From Arion vulgaris (lineage: Eukaryota > Mollusca > Gastropoda > Stylommatophora > Arionidae), in contig CM036755.1 of the NCBI GenBank assembly GCA_020796225.1, positions 38,822,806-38,886,805 on the forward strand: a DNA stretch of 64,000 nt. Direction: 5' to 3'. The notes under the pieces are model-generated. The model was not told the DNA's origin. It did no database searches and saw nothing but the letters and a program-made list of their open reading frames with translations. This document shows, piece after piece, positions 11,235-20,839 of the stretch (its first letter is position 1; each line of letters starts with the position of its first letter). The translations under genes were made by a program, and so were the position numbers.

Positions 11235-11470
11235 AGGGGAACTAATAATAGTAACACTGCTACCTACAAGGCGTGGCTTAACAGGCGACTGAGGTAGGTG
11301 CATAAGGAAGTTACCCTAGTATATAAAAAGCGTCGCAGAAATCGGATGTGCTGGCTTACTTGTAGACGCATAACTGGCACAGCGTACAATCGCTCTTAGG
11401 CTCAGATCACATACAAATCACACATAGTAGTTGACAAGTGATCGATATGAAGCGTTCAAAGAAGAAGAAG
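11235..11470 (+). repeat. S1 SINE-like element
   Basis: Contains AATAGTAACACTGCTACCTA, AGGCGACTGAGGTAGG, GCAGAAATCGGATGTGCTGG, CGCATAACTGGCAC and a terminal GAAGAAGAAG tail. It directly borders the 57-bp satellite, which shares its first segment. Confidence 0.75.
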
Positions 11471-11615
11471 GCAACCCAAGAGTACATGGTTCAAGTTCCG
11501 CGTGGGGTAGCTTGGAAGCAAATTTGGTCCAGTTTATTTTTTGCGAAAGGTAAAACTAGATCTCACCGTTCAGAAAGCAGTGGCAAACTACTGAACGTAT
11601 AAGAATTGCTAAACC
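11471..11615 (+). repeat. S4 SINE-like repeat, partial
   Basis: TTGGAAGCAAATTTGG and CTCACCGTTCAGAAAGCAGT followed by ACTGAACGTATAAG match the copy at 24690-24865. Confidence 0.6.
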
Positions 11616-11639
11616 GATCTCTTCTCGACACTCCCAGCA

Positions 11640-11905
11640 TGATTACATTACAATTGCGGAAACATGACAATTGCGCACAGATACAATTGCACACGTTATA
11701 ATTGCGCGCACAACAATGCAGATAGCAGCTGTTGTCGATCATTAGTAGCCATTATTGTTTAAGGTTTTCATAGTTACACTTACGAAGATGATACAAATAT
11801 CAACAACAAAAACAGTGAACTTACGGAAATAGAATGTGCACAATTGAACGTGCGCAGTTACTATATGTGCAATTGTCACGTACTCAATTGTCTGGTTACC
11901 TCCCA
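11640..11905. repeat. ACAATTGC-rich inverted repeat region
   Basis: ACAATTGC occurs several times on the left side (11650-11705) and its complement on the right (11835-11895), e.g. GACAATTGCGCAC against GTGCAATTGTC. It looks like a hairpin-forming MITE remnant, but no clear target duplication was found. Confidence 0.35.
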
Positions 11906-11999
11906 GCAGTAACTGCAATAAACAATTTATCATGAACACACACACGAGCAACCAACAACCTCCCTCCACACTTTCAAAAAAAAACCCAAAGTATGTCAA

Positions 12000-12150
12000 C
12001 TGTTCGCTTCTTCTTCTTCTTCTTCTTCACATATCAACTCTCAACGGAGCACAGGTCTTCAAATAGCTTCTTCCAGCTCTAACTCTCTCCTGCCCTCCCT
12101 TCCAATTCTTTCCATGCCTATCATGTTAGTATCAGCTTCAGCTCTATTCT
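12000..12150 (-). repeat. TTC run and LINE 3'-end fragment
   Basis: (CTT)n is followed by CTCAACGGAGCACAGGTCTT and CTTCTTCCAGCTCT, the same sequence that forms three tandem copies at 50640-50865. Read on the minus strand it resembles a LINE C-terminus. Confidence 0.5.
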
Positions 12151-12236
12151 CCAGGTCTGTCTAAGTCTTCGCTTCTAGGTATAACAAAAATACCACTGTA
12201 TTTTAGCTGTTCGTTTGTATATTTAAACAGAAATAA

Positions 12237-12400
12237 CGAAAGTGTTGAGAGAAAAACCGAGAAGACGATGGGTGCAAGATGTCATTGACGATCTGAGAAT
12301 GACTGCTGCTGATGCCGGCCAACTTGCACAGAACAGATAGTTTTCAGGACTGCTGTCATGGGAGACAAGTTTCGGAAGGGATAAGCTACTTGATAATGAA
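12237..12400 (+). mobile_element. LINE C-terminal fragment
   Basis: A frame reads RRWVQDVIDDLRMTAADAGQ, the GRPRRRW...AxxA region that ends LINE-alpha-like proteins, with stops following. Confidence 0.55.
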
Positions 12401-12491
12401 CGAAAGTGCGATAGATGTTGTTGTGTAAATTAAAAAGTATATAGGAAAGTAGGATAGCTGTTCGCTTGTAGTTAAGAGAATATGTACACAC

Positions 12492-12629
12492 CAGTGGCGG
12501 CTAGTGGATTTTTGGTGGGCCAAACACAATTTATGAAATCATGGTTTTAGCATTTTAATATTTCGGGAAGTTATTCCTATCGATTATTGTGGGGCGGGCC
12601 CACTGGCCCTTAATGACGAGCCGCCCCTG
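12492..12629 (+). mobile_element. hAT-like MITE (M1), perfect 8-bp TSD
   Basis: The left end CAGTGGCGGCTAGTGG and right end GACGAGCCGCCCCTG form terminal inverted repeats. GTACACAC flanks both sides exactly (12484-12491 and 12630-12637). Eight-base duplications and a CAGTGGCGG end fit the hAT superfamily. It has no coding capacity. Relatives are at 30935, 32391 and 34692. Confidence 0.85.
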
Positions 12630-12714
12630 GTACACACTGTTATCATATCAGATATATGTACATAAGGCGAAACTAATAAAAACAAAGACGTTTTACGTGT
12701 TTCGCCATTGCTAT

Positions 12715-12785
12715 ATAGTTTTACTGGATAGCTATATAGTTTTACTGGATAGCTATATAGTTTTACTGGATAACTATATAGTTGA
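12715..12785 (+). repeat. 21-bp tandem repeat, about 3.5 copies
   Basis: The unit is GCTATATAGTTTTACTGGAT plus A. It lies directly before a LINE fragment. Confidence 0.85.
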
Positions 12786-13095
12786 CATGGACAGTGTATA
12801 GCATACACGCAAGAAAACTAAACCACTTCCACACAAGCTGTCTACGCAGAATACTAAAAATAAACTGGCAGGACAAAATTTCAGATAGCGAAGTCCTCAC
12901 AAGAGCAAAAAACCCAAGCGTCAACACCCTGTTGCAGAAGGCCCAAGTGAGATGGGTCGGTCACGTTGCTCAGATGTCTGATAAACGCATCCCAAAACAG
13001 TTGAAGTATGGTGAGCTTGAAGGGGACAGACGTTCTGCTGGTGGACAGAAAAAACACTTTAAAGACACTCTTAAAGTGTCTCTAAAATTCTGTTT
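12785..13095 (+). mobile_element. LINE-gamma post-RT fragment
   Basis: The open frame reads [20 protein letters not shown], then [20 protein letters not shown], then [20 protein letters not shown], then [12 protein letters not shown]. This is the conserved region after the thumb domain in many animal LINEs (C..LRRI...W.D.I....VL.......RW.GHV.RM). It is 5'- and 3'-truncated and meets the minus-strand LINE head to head at about 13100. Confidence 0.8.
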
Positions 13096-13100
13096 CAGTT

Positions 13101-14810
13101 TCAGTTTGGAATATCTTCATTGCACTCCGGACATGTCCATAGGTGCTCCGATCTCCTTCGCAATATCTCCATCAGCGTCCAGCGACTGACCGTACCAGTT
13201 CTATTTTGATTGATGAGCTGGCTCGTATACCTGTTGTATCGTTCTTTTCTTGCCACACCAATCTTCAAACCCAGTTCTCGCAATCTAGTAGTTGGCGTGG
13301 ATTGGCTTAGATGAAGGTCTTCTCTGCGGCCACGCTCTATGAGGGCGTTCACGATGTCAGCTCTGTCCATTGGCTGGCCGTCTGATATAGCGACAGAGCC
13401 AGCCAGCCTGTCTGCTCTCTCATTGCCAACGACACCCATGTGCCCCGGAACAAAGACAAGTGTAATTCTGCAAATTGTTGACACCTGCAGTGATTCAGTC
13501 CATTGCCTGCGCACTGAACCGGCCTCCACCTTTCGGATCATACTCAATGAGTCACTCAAAATGCACGCATGAGTGTAGTTTTGTGACTCTAGCCAGAGTA
13601 GTGCATTGGTCACCGCCAGTACCTCCATTGTTATGCTGCTTGTTGTCATACTGAATGCACCACTGGCTTCCTTGACCATTCTGCCACATGAGCTTGCAGA
13701 GAAGGCCCATGCAGACTTTTCGTGACGAACTACCGATCCATCCGTGTAGATCACAACTTCGTCTGCATTGCAATTTTCATCGATGATGACTTTGACGTCT
13801 GCATTCAACGCCACGGATTTCCCTCTCTGCAACCTTTGTCAAATTTAATGATGGTTGAAAAAGTGTTTCAGTATATTGGAGGCATCGGTATCCATTCTTC
13901 TCCAGAGTCAATATTATTGAGCCTGCATACCAGCTGAACAGTATCTGCGGCACGGCCAACCCATGACTTGCCCCACTTTAGCCGATTTCCACCACTGGCG
14001 CTGAGCTGTTCATGCAATGGGTGATCCTTTTGGCACTTATTTTGAGATAGGCACGTGCTCTGGCTATCTTGACTCTATACTCCATGGTCGGAAAATCCAG
14101 GAGAAACCTCATCGCCACACAGGGTGTATCCCTTGTGCAACCGAGGATGATGCGCATAGCTTCGTTCTGTATTCTCTCAAGTTTTTCAATTTGCGTTTTG
14201 CTGACAGTGAGGATGGCCATTGCATATTCAATGGTGGAGAGGACCAATGTCTGATACAGAATGACAAGCAGTCGTTGCTCGATGTTAACAGCCGCCATGA
14301 CTCTCATTGCCGCCAAACCTTTGCGTGCCTTGACAATGACATACTCAACATGTTCCCGGAAACACAGACTACGGTCAAATGTCACACCCAAATATTTCAT
14401 CGATTTATCTACGGGCAAAACACTACCGCGAAGTTTCACACTAGGCGTACATGCGTCAACAGTGTGATTATTGAGTGAGAACCATGTCACTGCTGCTTTG
14501 GTAGGGTTAACTAGTGCACCAGAGACATCACACCAGTCTGTGATGCGGTCGAGTTCCTCTGTATCTCACCGGCAATTGCATCCCTGTCTTTCCCTTGTCT
14601 ATACACTAGGATGTCATCAGCAAATGACAGAGTTCTACCTCTGCCATCGAGTTGTTGTTCTGTGATTGAGACCGTGTATATATTGAATAAGACAGGGGGA
14701 AGAGGATAAAATGTTTTGATATAGACACCACGTGCTGGAATCCCTTGCGCAAGATCGCCAAATGTGGCGCTGTAACAATAAAGAGAACCCGCATAGCTGA
14801 GAATCATTGC
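13101..14810 (-). mobile_element. I-type LINE remnant: RT end plus RNase H
   Basis: Reading right to left: GIPARGV and PVLFNIYTVSITEQQLDGRG, then LSFADDILVYRQG (the FADD catalytic motif), then MKYLGVTFDRSLCFREHVEY and AMRIILGCTRDTP. A C-terminal RNase H follows with VVIYTDGSVV, ITMEVLAVTNALLWLE, SDSLSMIRKV and [16 protein letters not shown], which supply its D-E-D-D residues. A terminal CPEC..H-like knuckle is partial. RT followed by RNase H is typical of the I/Nimb/R1 side of the LINE tree. The frame is broken at about 13830-13980 and 14490-14520, so the copy is inactive. Confidence 0.85.
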
Positions 14811-15059
14811 GCTGTTGAGGCACAGAGAAAACTAGCTGCGCGAAAAGACAGAACACACAACACCCACATGTCTAATCTTGATCATTTATGCCCCACCTGT
14901 GGTAGGGGATTGCGTTCTGGGATTGAACTCTACAGCCACCTCCGCACACACCAGAGAGGTGCAGCAGCACACGTCAGAAACTGTTGTCATCATCGCTTGC
15001 GATGGACAGATATTATAGTTTTACTGCAGTCTTCCCTTAAACCTATAATATATGTGTGA
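14811..15059 (+). mobile_element. LINE C-terminal zinc-finger fragment
   Basis: HLCPTCGRGLRSGIELYSHL plus RTHQR is a single C2H2 finger (C-x2-C-x12-H-x3-H) of the kind found at the C-terminus of some animal LINE proteins. Its preceding residues, HCAVEAQRKLAARKDR, fit that context. Confidence 0.6.
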
Positions 15060-15480
15060 TTGGTGGTTGTGTGTGGTTGTCTGAAACTGTAGCTTGCGCT
15101 GTATTTGGATTAAAGTGAGGAAAAGTCGCTCTATACGTCAACCTCACACTCGTCCAGGGCTATCTGTATCCAGGGGCAAGACAAGTCGAAACGACTGGAG
15201 ATAGTATCAGATACAGTGGAAGACCAATGCTTTCTACGTCTTTGCATGCATAGGCAGACAGTGCCTAGCTTATCGATTGTGTGAGACACATCGGTTACCC
15301 TCACTTGACATGGCCGCCAATATGTCGATGTAACTGTTGTAGTCGCTGTGTATGTCACAGCTAAACTACAGGCAAGAGTTGCATGTCGTAGTCACGTTAC
15401 AACTATTGTTCCGCCGTCCTGCTGTGTGTAAGTTGACATATTGCAGTGTATGCGCATAACACAGAAATAAAAGTAAGACT
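15060..15480. other. Unassigned sequence
   Basis: No coding frame with recognisable residues and no match to the repeat families in this window. Confidence 0.4.
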
Positions 15481-15540
15481 TCTGAAAACATGCAAATTCC
15501 CTGTGAAAAACATATGGAGGCGAATCATGGACCATAACTC
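15481..15540 (+). mobile_element. Short LINE-alpha' fragment
   Basis: AAAAGTAAGACTTCTGAAAA and ATGGAGGCGAATCATGGACC match the start of the LINE fragments at 23890 and 62145 (the YGCESW block). Confidence 0.55.
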
Positions 15541-15544
15541 TTCT

Positions 15545-17290
15545 TCTTCTCTTCCACTATTTACTTCTAAATAGAAGTGTTGGGAGGGGGTATATTTTGT
15601 GTGTTTGTTTTAAGGCACTTTGTAAGCTGATATTCACTTTCGTAAGGCTGTTCTTGATGCCGTCGCTCCATCTTTGCGTGGTCTTCCTCTTGTTTTGTAC
15701 TCGTTATACTTTTTCTGTGTGGCTCTCTGTGGTAGATAATACCGGGGCATTCTTGTCAGGTGTGCAAACCATTCAATCTGTTGTTCTTTTATGAATTGCA
15801 TGACTGGTTTCACATAAATTCGTTTTCTGCTTTCTTGATTTCTAATTTTGTCTCTTATTGTCACACCTGCAGCTCTTCTAAGACACCCCATCTCCGTTGT
15901 TACGATTTTCCGCTCATTATCTGCTGTTATTGGTCATGTTTGACACAGGTAACATAGTGTTGGCCAAAAAATTAGTTTTTATGTGACAACAGTGGTGTTA
16001 ACTGTCCCAGTAGCTAGTTGCTTTATGTGACAACAGTGGTGTTAACTGTCCCAGTAGCTGAGTTGGCTTTATGTGCCAACAGTGGTGTTAACTGTCCCAG
16101 TAGCTGGTTAGCTTTATGTGCCAACAGTGGTGTTAACTGTCCCAGTAGCTGGTTAGCTTTATGTGACAACAGTGGTGTTAACTGTCCCAGTAGCTGGTTA
16201 GCTTTATGTGACAACAGTGGTGTTAACTGTCCCAGTAGCTGGTTAGCTTTATGTGACAACAGTGGTGTTAACTGTCCCAGTAGCTGGTTAGCTTTATGTG
16301 ACAACAGTGGTGTTAACTGTCCCAGTAGCTGGTTAGCTTTATGTGACAACAGTGGTGTTAACTGTCCCAGTAGCTGGTTAGCTTTATGTGACAACAGTGG
16401 TGTTAACTGTCCCAGTAGCTGGTTAGCTTTATGTGACAACAGTGGTGTTAACTGTCCCAGTAGCTGGTTAGCTTTATGTGACAACAGTGGTGTTAACTGT
16501 CCCAGTAGCTGGTTAGCTTTATGTGACAACAGTGGTGTTAACTGTCCCAGTAGCTGGTTAGCTTTATGTGACAACAGTGGTGTTAACTGTCCCAGTAGCT
16601 GGTTAGCTTTATGTGACAACAGTGGTGTTAACTGTCCCAGTAGCTGGTTAGCTTTATGTGACAACAGTGGTGTTAACTGTCCCAGTAGCTGGTTAGCTTT
16701 ATGTGACAACAGTGGTGTTAACTGTCCCAGTAGCTGGTTAGCTTTATGTGACAACAGTGGTGTTAACTGTCCCAGTAGCTGGTTAGCTTTAATGTGACAA
16801 CAGTGGTGTTAACTGTCCCAGTAGCTGGTTGGCTTTATGTGACAACAGTGGTGTTAACTGTCCCAGTGAGTTGGTTGGCTTTATGTGACAACAGTGGTGT
16901 TAACTGTCCCAGTAGCTGGTTAGCTTTATGTGACAACAGCGGTGTTAACTGTCCCAGTAGCTGGTTAGCTTTATGTGACAACAGCGGTGTTAACTGTCCC
17001 AGTAGCTGGTTAGCTTTATGTGACAACAGCGGTGTTAACTGTCCCAGTAGCTGGTTAGCTTTATGTGACAACAGCGGTGTTAACTGTCCCAGTAGCTGGT
17101 TAGCTTTATGTGACAACAGCGGTGTTAACTGTCCCAGTAGCTGGTTAGCTTTATGTGACAACAGCGGTGTTAACTGTCCCAGTAGCTGGTTAGCTTTTGT
17201 GCAACGATTGCTGATTTTGCTTATCGATACTGCCGTCTGCGGTAAATATTGCTCCTAAGTATTTGGCCTCAACACTTAGGATACATTTTC
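15545..17290 (-). mobile_element. LINE RT fragment containing a 45-bp in-frame array
   Basis: At the right end 17197-17290 reads VEAKYLGAIFTADGSIDKQN on the minus strand. The array follows (15977-17196, SHKANQLLGQLTPLL repeated). The LINE then resumes leftward with IFWPTLCYLCQT, ITADNERKIVTTEMGCLRRA and VKPVMQFIKEQQIEWFAHLT, and ends [18 protein letters not shown]. The array thus sits exactly where the LINE has one copy of the KANQLLGQLTPLLSHK segment. The same family occurs at 60237-60605. Confidence 0.8.
15977..17196 (+). repeat. 45-bp minisatellite, about 27 copies, LINE-derived
   Basis: The unit is 45 bp (GCTTTATGTGACAACAGTGG, TGTTAACTGTCCCAGTAGCT, GGTTA). On the minus strand each unit encodes SHKANQLLGQLTPLL. 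Copies are almost identical. Six or so copies at 16935-17180 share a CAGCGG variant, and imperfect copies sit at the left edge and around 16790-16870. The plus-strand open frame of about 260 codons is only a by-product of the period. Confidence 0.95.
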
Positions 17291-17700
17291 ACGGCAGAAG
17301 AGACAAACATTAATAAACAAAATTGAAGTTTTTGAAACAATATGCTATAGAAATGTTCTTAGAACATCGTGGACAGAGAAGAGAAGAAACAAAGACAACA
17401 TACAAGACCTGCATATCAAGGAGCAATGTCTCATAAATAACATCATGTTCTGGAAGATGAAATATTTTGGCCACATTAAACGTCACAGCGGTCTGGAGAG
17501 AAAGGTAATGGAAGGCATGGCTCCTGAAACACGAATAAGGTGGCAGCAGACGAAGGTGGCAGCAGGACATCAAAGAAACCTCGAACATGACGCTGTAAGA
17601 GGCCGGAGAACTTGCAAGAGACAGAGAACTTTTCATTCCGGCTGTGATGAATGCTACATTCCACAAGGGATATGCTACTATTTGATGTACGTAAAAAAGA
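17291..17700 (+). mobile_element. LINE-alpha' fragment, frameshifted
   Basis: Pieces in different frames correspond to [51 protein letters not shown] and NLEHDAVRGRRT, as in the better copies at 23890 and 62090. It is dead. Confidence 0.7.
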
Positions 17701-17819
17701 ATAGAAAACGCTTGCATGTCCCATTAAGTGCTCATCGGGCACTGTCATTCAGTCAGTTTTCAGTCAACTGAAACAGGTTCCTTTGTTGTATGTGTTGTTC
17801 TTCGCGTGGAACCCGGCAA

Positions 17820-18130
17820 CACATGTTATCGAAGGCCATGGTTTTTCGCTCGTTTAGGTATAACCACTAGGGCCCGTTTTAGAAATATCTTCCTGACCTG
17901 ACGCCGTGAGGCATACAGGATTCGAGAAAGAAGAAGAAGAAGGTATAACCACTTTATAAACTCTTCTCAATTTCTCTCTTATTCCTCTTCTCTCCTTGTG
18001 GTGCATAGAGCCTCATCTTCTTCTTCCATGTTATCGAAGGCCATGGTTTTTCGCTCGTTCAGGTATAACCACTTTATAAACTCTTCTCACACACTCTCTC
18101 TCTCTTATTCCTCCCCTCTCTTCGTGGTGC
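17820..18130 (+). repeat. Direct duplication of about 130 bp
   Basis: CATGTTATCGAAGGCCATGG through AGGTATAACCACTTTATAAA and a CT-rich end occur twice (from 17822 and from 18027). Only the first copy contains the insertion at 17869-17940. Confidence 0.75.
17869..17940 (+). mobile_element. 72-bp truncated LINE-beta 3' end with 13-bp TSD
   Basis: The insert begins AGGGCCCGTTTTAGAAATAT and ends in a GAAAGAAGAAGAAGA tail, like the LINE-beta 3' end at 50485-50550. AGGTATAACCACT lies on both sides (17856-17868 and 17941-17953), and the duplicated copy at 18061 is uninterrupted. Confidence 0.8.
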
Positions 18131-18135
18131 ATAGA

Positions 18136-18405
18136 GCGTCTTCTTCGAACGCTCCATATCTACCACTTGTCAACTACTCTGTGTGATTTGTATGTGTTCT
18201 GAGCCTAAGAGCGATTGTACGTTGTGCCAGTTATGCGTCTACATGTAGGCCAGCACATCCGATTTCTGCGTTTTTAAAAATTTACTAGGGTAGCATCCCT
18301 AGGGCCTACATGAGTTGCCTCTTACGACATGCCTTGTAGGTTGCAGTGGTACTATTCTTTGCTTCCTTGCAGGCCCCGGCACCACGCGGGCGGCATAGAG
18401 CCTCG
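18136..18405 (-). repeat. S1 SINE-like element
   Basis: Minus-strand S1 with GCCAGCACATCCGATTTCTG, TGCCTCTTACGACATGCCTT, GCAGTGGTACTATTCTTTGC and the gene-distal GGCCCCGGC..GCGGGCGG end. Confidence 0.75.
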
Positions 18406-18458
18406 ACATTTGTTCGCCACTTTTCTCAGTCTCTGTCTATTTTATAAACTAAACTACA

Positions 18459-18915
18459 GTGGTTCTCAATCTGTGCATTACATCGGACACTCTTTTCAAT
18501 ATATTTTGCTGCTGCGGACCCACAACAGTTTCTATAGATGAAAATGGACATGAATGAATTATCTGTGTGTTACAATAGTAAACAATGTCTGCAATTATCT
18601 TTGTGTTACAATAGTAAACAATGTCTGCAATTATCTGTGTGTTACAATAGTAAACAATGTCTGCAATTATCTGTGTTACAATAGTAAACAATGTCTGAAT
18701 TATCTGTGTTACAATAGTAAACAATGTCTGCAATTTAACATTTTAATAAACAAAAAAGAAAACAGTAGGCCTATAATTAGGCTTAAAATTTATTTTTCTG
18801 TTTGAAATGTCAAAGATCACAATATTTCTTCAAGTGCTTGAGGATCCTCTGTGGGTACCTCGCTGAGCCCCGGGATTCCGAGGATCCCAGTTTTGGAAAC
18901 GCTGAGCTAGAGAAT
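18459..18915 (+). mobile_element. hAT-like remnant containing a 36-bp array
   Basis: CAGTGGTTCTCAATCTGTG and a reversed TTTTGGAAACGCTG end are reminiscent of Charlie-type hAT termini. 18555-18735 holds five copies of a 36-bp unit (AATAGTAAACAATGTCTGCA). The right part (TTGAGGATCCTC...GAGCCC) recurs inverted at 60645-60740. No target duplication was seen. Confidence 0.45.
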
Positions 18916-19204
18916 ATATTTCACCTTTTTTTTTTTTTTTAAACAAATTTGATATATAGCACAAATGTCACCAATACTGAAAAAAAACAGGCACAGGGTG
19001 AGGCCAGAGATCTATAAATTAAAATTATGGTCCATTGTGAAACCATACTTTGTATTCAAAGTTTTTCAAAATGTAAAATGGTCAACCATACTCCAGATAG
19101 AGAAGTAACGGTCAGCCAATCCGTGTTTGCCTTGCAGGCGGTTCTTTTCAAGAAAAGCAACTAATAATAACTCTAGCTGTACACATAGATTGCAGTTGGA
19201 CTAC
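18916..19204. other. Unassigned sequence
   Basis: Contains a poly-T run and AT-rich DNA. Nothing else is recognisable. Confidence 0.4.
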
Positions 19205-19400
19205 GTTAGACCTTGACCTTTGACTTGGGGATCTAAATTACAAATACCTCTGAGAAAGCCAGAGTAAATCTCGTCTGAATGATAAGGTACACTGGTGATA
19301 CTGAAAGCAAGCCATCACACAAAAACTAGCCAGAGACGCTAAATTAGGCGCCACGACTACTTCTGAATTAATTAGCGGCAAACGAAAAAAGAAAAATACA
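19205..19400 (+). repeat. S5 interspersed repeat
   Basis: ACTTGGGGATCTAAATTACA and GCCATCACACAAAAACTAG match the copies at 4560, 47665 and 61740. Confidence 0.65.
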
Positions 19401-19424
19401 TAATTTAAAAAAAAAGTCGGCATA

Positions 19425-19590
19425 TACTATATTTATATAAATTTCTCTATGACATATAATATATTTATATAAATTTCTCTATGACATATATTATATTTAT
19501 ATAAATTTCTCTATGGCATATAATATATTTATATAAATTTCTCTATGGCATATAATATATTTATATAAATTTCTCTACGGTATATAAATA
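19425..19590 (+). repeat. 32-bp AT-rich tandem repeat, about 5 copies
   Basis: The unit contains ATATTTATATAAATTTCTCT, with ATGGCATATA as spacer. Confidence 0.9.
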
Positions 19591-19779
19591 TGATCACAGA
19601 ATAATAAACATAAGACACAATAAACAAAATTTGAGGTGCAGATTTATAGAAGTACTTCGCGCATTTTATAGACAACAACAAAATATGAGATTTAGAGTAA
19701 ATCAGTGTTTCTCATATTTGTTTTGGTGATACCCCAACTCAATTTATTTTTTAAAACTAATTTGTTATTGGATCCTACC

Positions 19780-20035
19780 CAGCAGTAATGCTACAAATAA
19801 GAAAGAGAAAATTAAGATATTTTGGACATATAAAAAGACATGAAGGGCTGAGAAGACCATCATGGAAGGAGGCATACCGGCAAAGAGAAGAAGAGGAAGG
19901 CCATTGAGAAGATGGATTCAGTTTGAACATTACGGCTGTAGAGGCAGGACATCTGGCATATGAGAGATAAATTCTGGAGGACTGTTTGGGTAGCAAAGTT
20001 CTGCTCAGGACAAGCTACTTGATTATGCTAACCCA
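19780..20035 (+). mobile_element. LINE-alpha C-terminal fragment
   Basis: Starts [24 protein letters not shown]. Frameshifts interrupt the [11 protein letters not shown] and AGHLAYERE parts. It is preceded by a hAT-like scrap at about 19700-19740 (GTGTTTCTCATATTTG). Confidence 0.7.
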
Positions 20036-20489
20036 GCAGTGTCTGTTTCTCACCGAGTGGACCCAGTACGTGGGAGCTAGTAAGCTATGAAAGTGTCTCG
20101 TCATTTCGGACAGAGCTGCCCAGAGCTTGCTTCCATGTTTAAGAGTGTACTTATTGGCGTTTATGAAGGCTCCCGAGCTCTGACTGCAGTCAAGTGCTCA
20201 ACACTACACTTTGACCCTAGCTTATTGCCGTCTCTCTTCCCTCTCCCCTCAAGTAAATAGTCAACCAAGTTCGTAAAAAAGTATATTATTATAATATTAG
20301 GTTCGTTAAATAAAAAAATAAAAATAAACATAGATACAACTGTAATTAACACACGCCGCCATATGTATTGTTTTTGTCTGTTCTATTACAATGTTGCCAG
20401 GTTTTTCGCTCTGGCAAAGTTAAAATTGCAACATCGAATATTGTATCACATACAATTGTGATTCCTTTTCTACTGCATCGGTAAAGCAC
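20036..20489. other. Unassigned sequence
   Basis: AT-rich, no recognisable coding or repeat signal. Confidence 0.4.
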
Positions 20490-20585
20490 TGTTTATGAAG
20501 CACGCATAAAAGCCCAGTCTGGAAATCCCTTCATATCCTGACACTGTGAGGCAAAACATGATTAGACAAAAAGATTAAAAAGAAG
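20490..20585 (+). mobile_element. LINE-beta 3' end
   Basis: CTTCATATCCTGACACTGTG and AGGCAAAACATGATTAGA match the terminal part of LINE-beta copies (32250, 45230, 50510). Confidence 0.55.
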
Positions 20586-20839
20586 ACATTTGCACTGTCT
20601 AAATCCCCCTGCCTCCGCCCCTGATACTGAAATTGCACACCTCCTCTCGTATGACACATATGGCCCACGTTGAGAAAAACTTGGAATATAAAAATCGGAT
20701 AATTTAGACATAAAAAAGAAACATGAGGTTATGCTGCAAACAATATTATAGAGATTTTGAGCAATCTGATGATAGTCGTATACATTTGAGCAAAACATTA
20801 ACAAGAGGTTTATAGAAGTGTAGCAGAGTGTACATCTTT

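Noticed and set aside
14820..14970. C2H2 zinc-finger host gene
   Set aside because: Only one finger, embedded in LINE-like residues next to other LINE fragments. It is more likely a LINE C-terminus.
16018..17258. Plus-strand frames of about 260 and 154 codons repeating LALCDNSGVNCPSSW
   Set aside because: They are the antisense of a 45-bp array. The minus strand, which continues into LINE protein on both sides, is the meaningful one.
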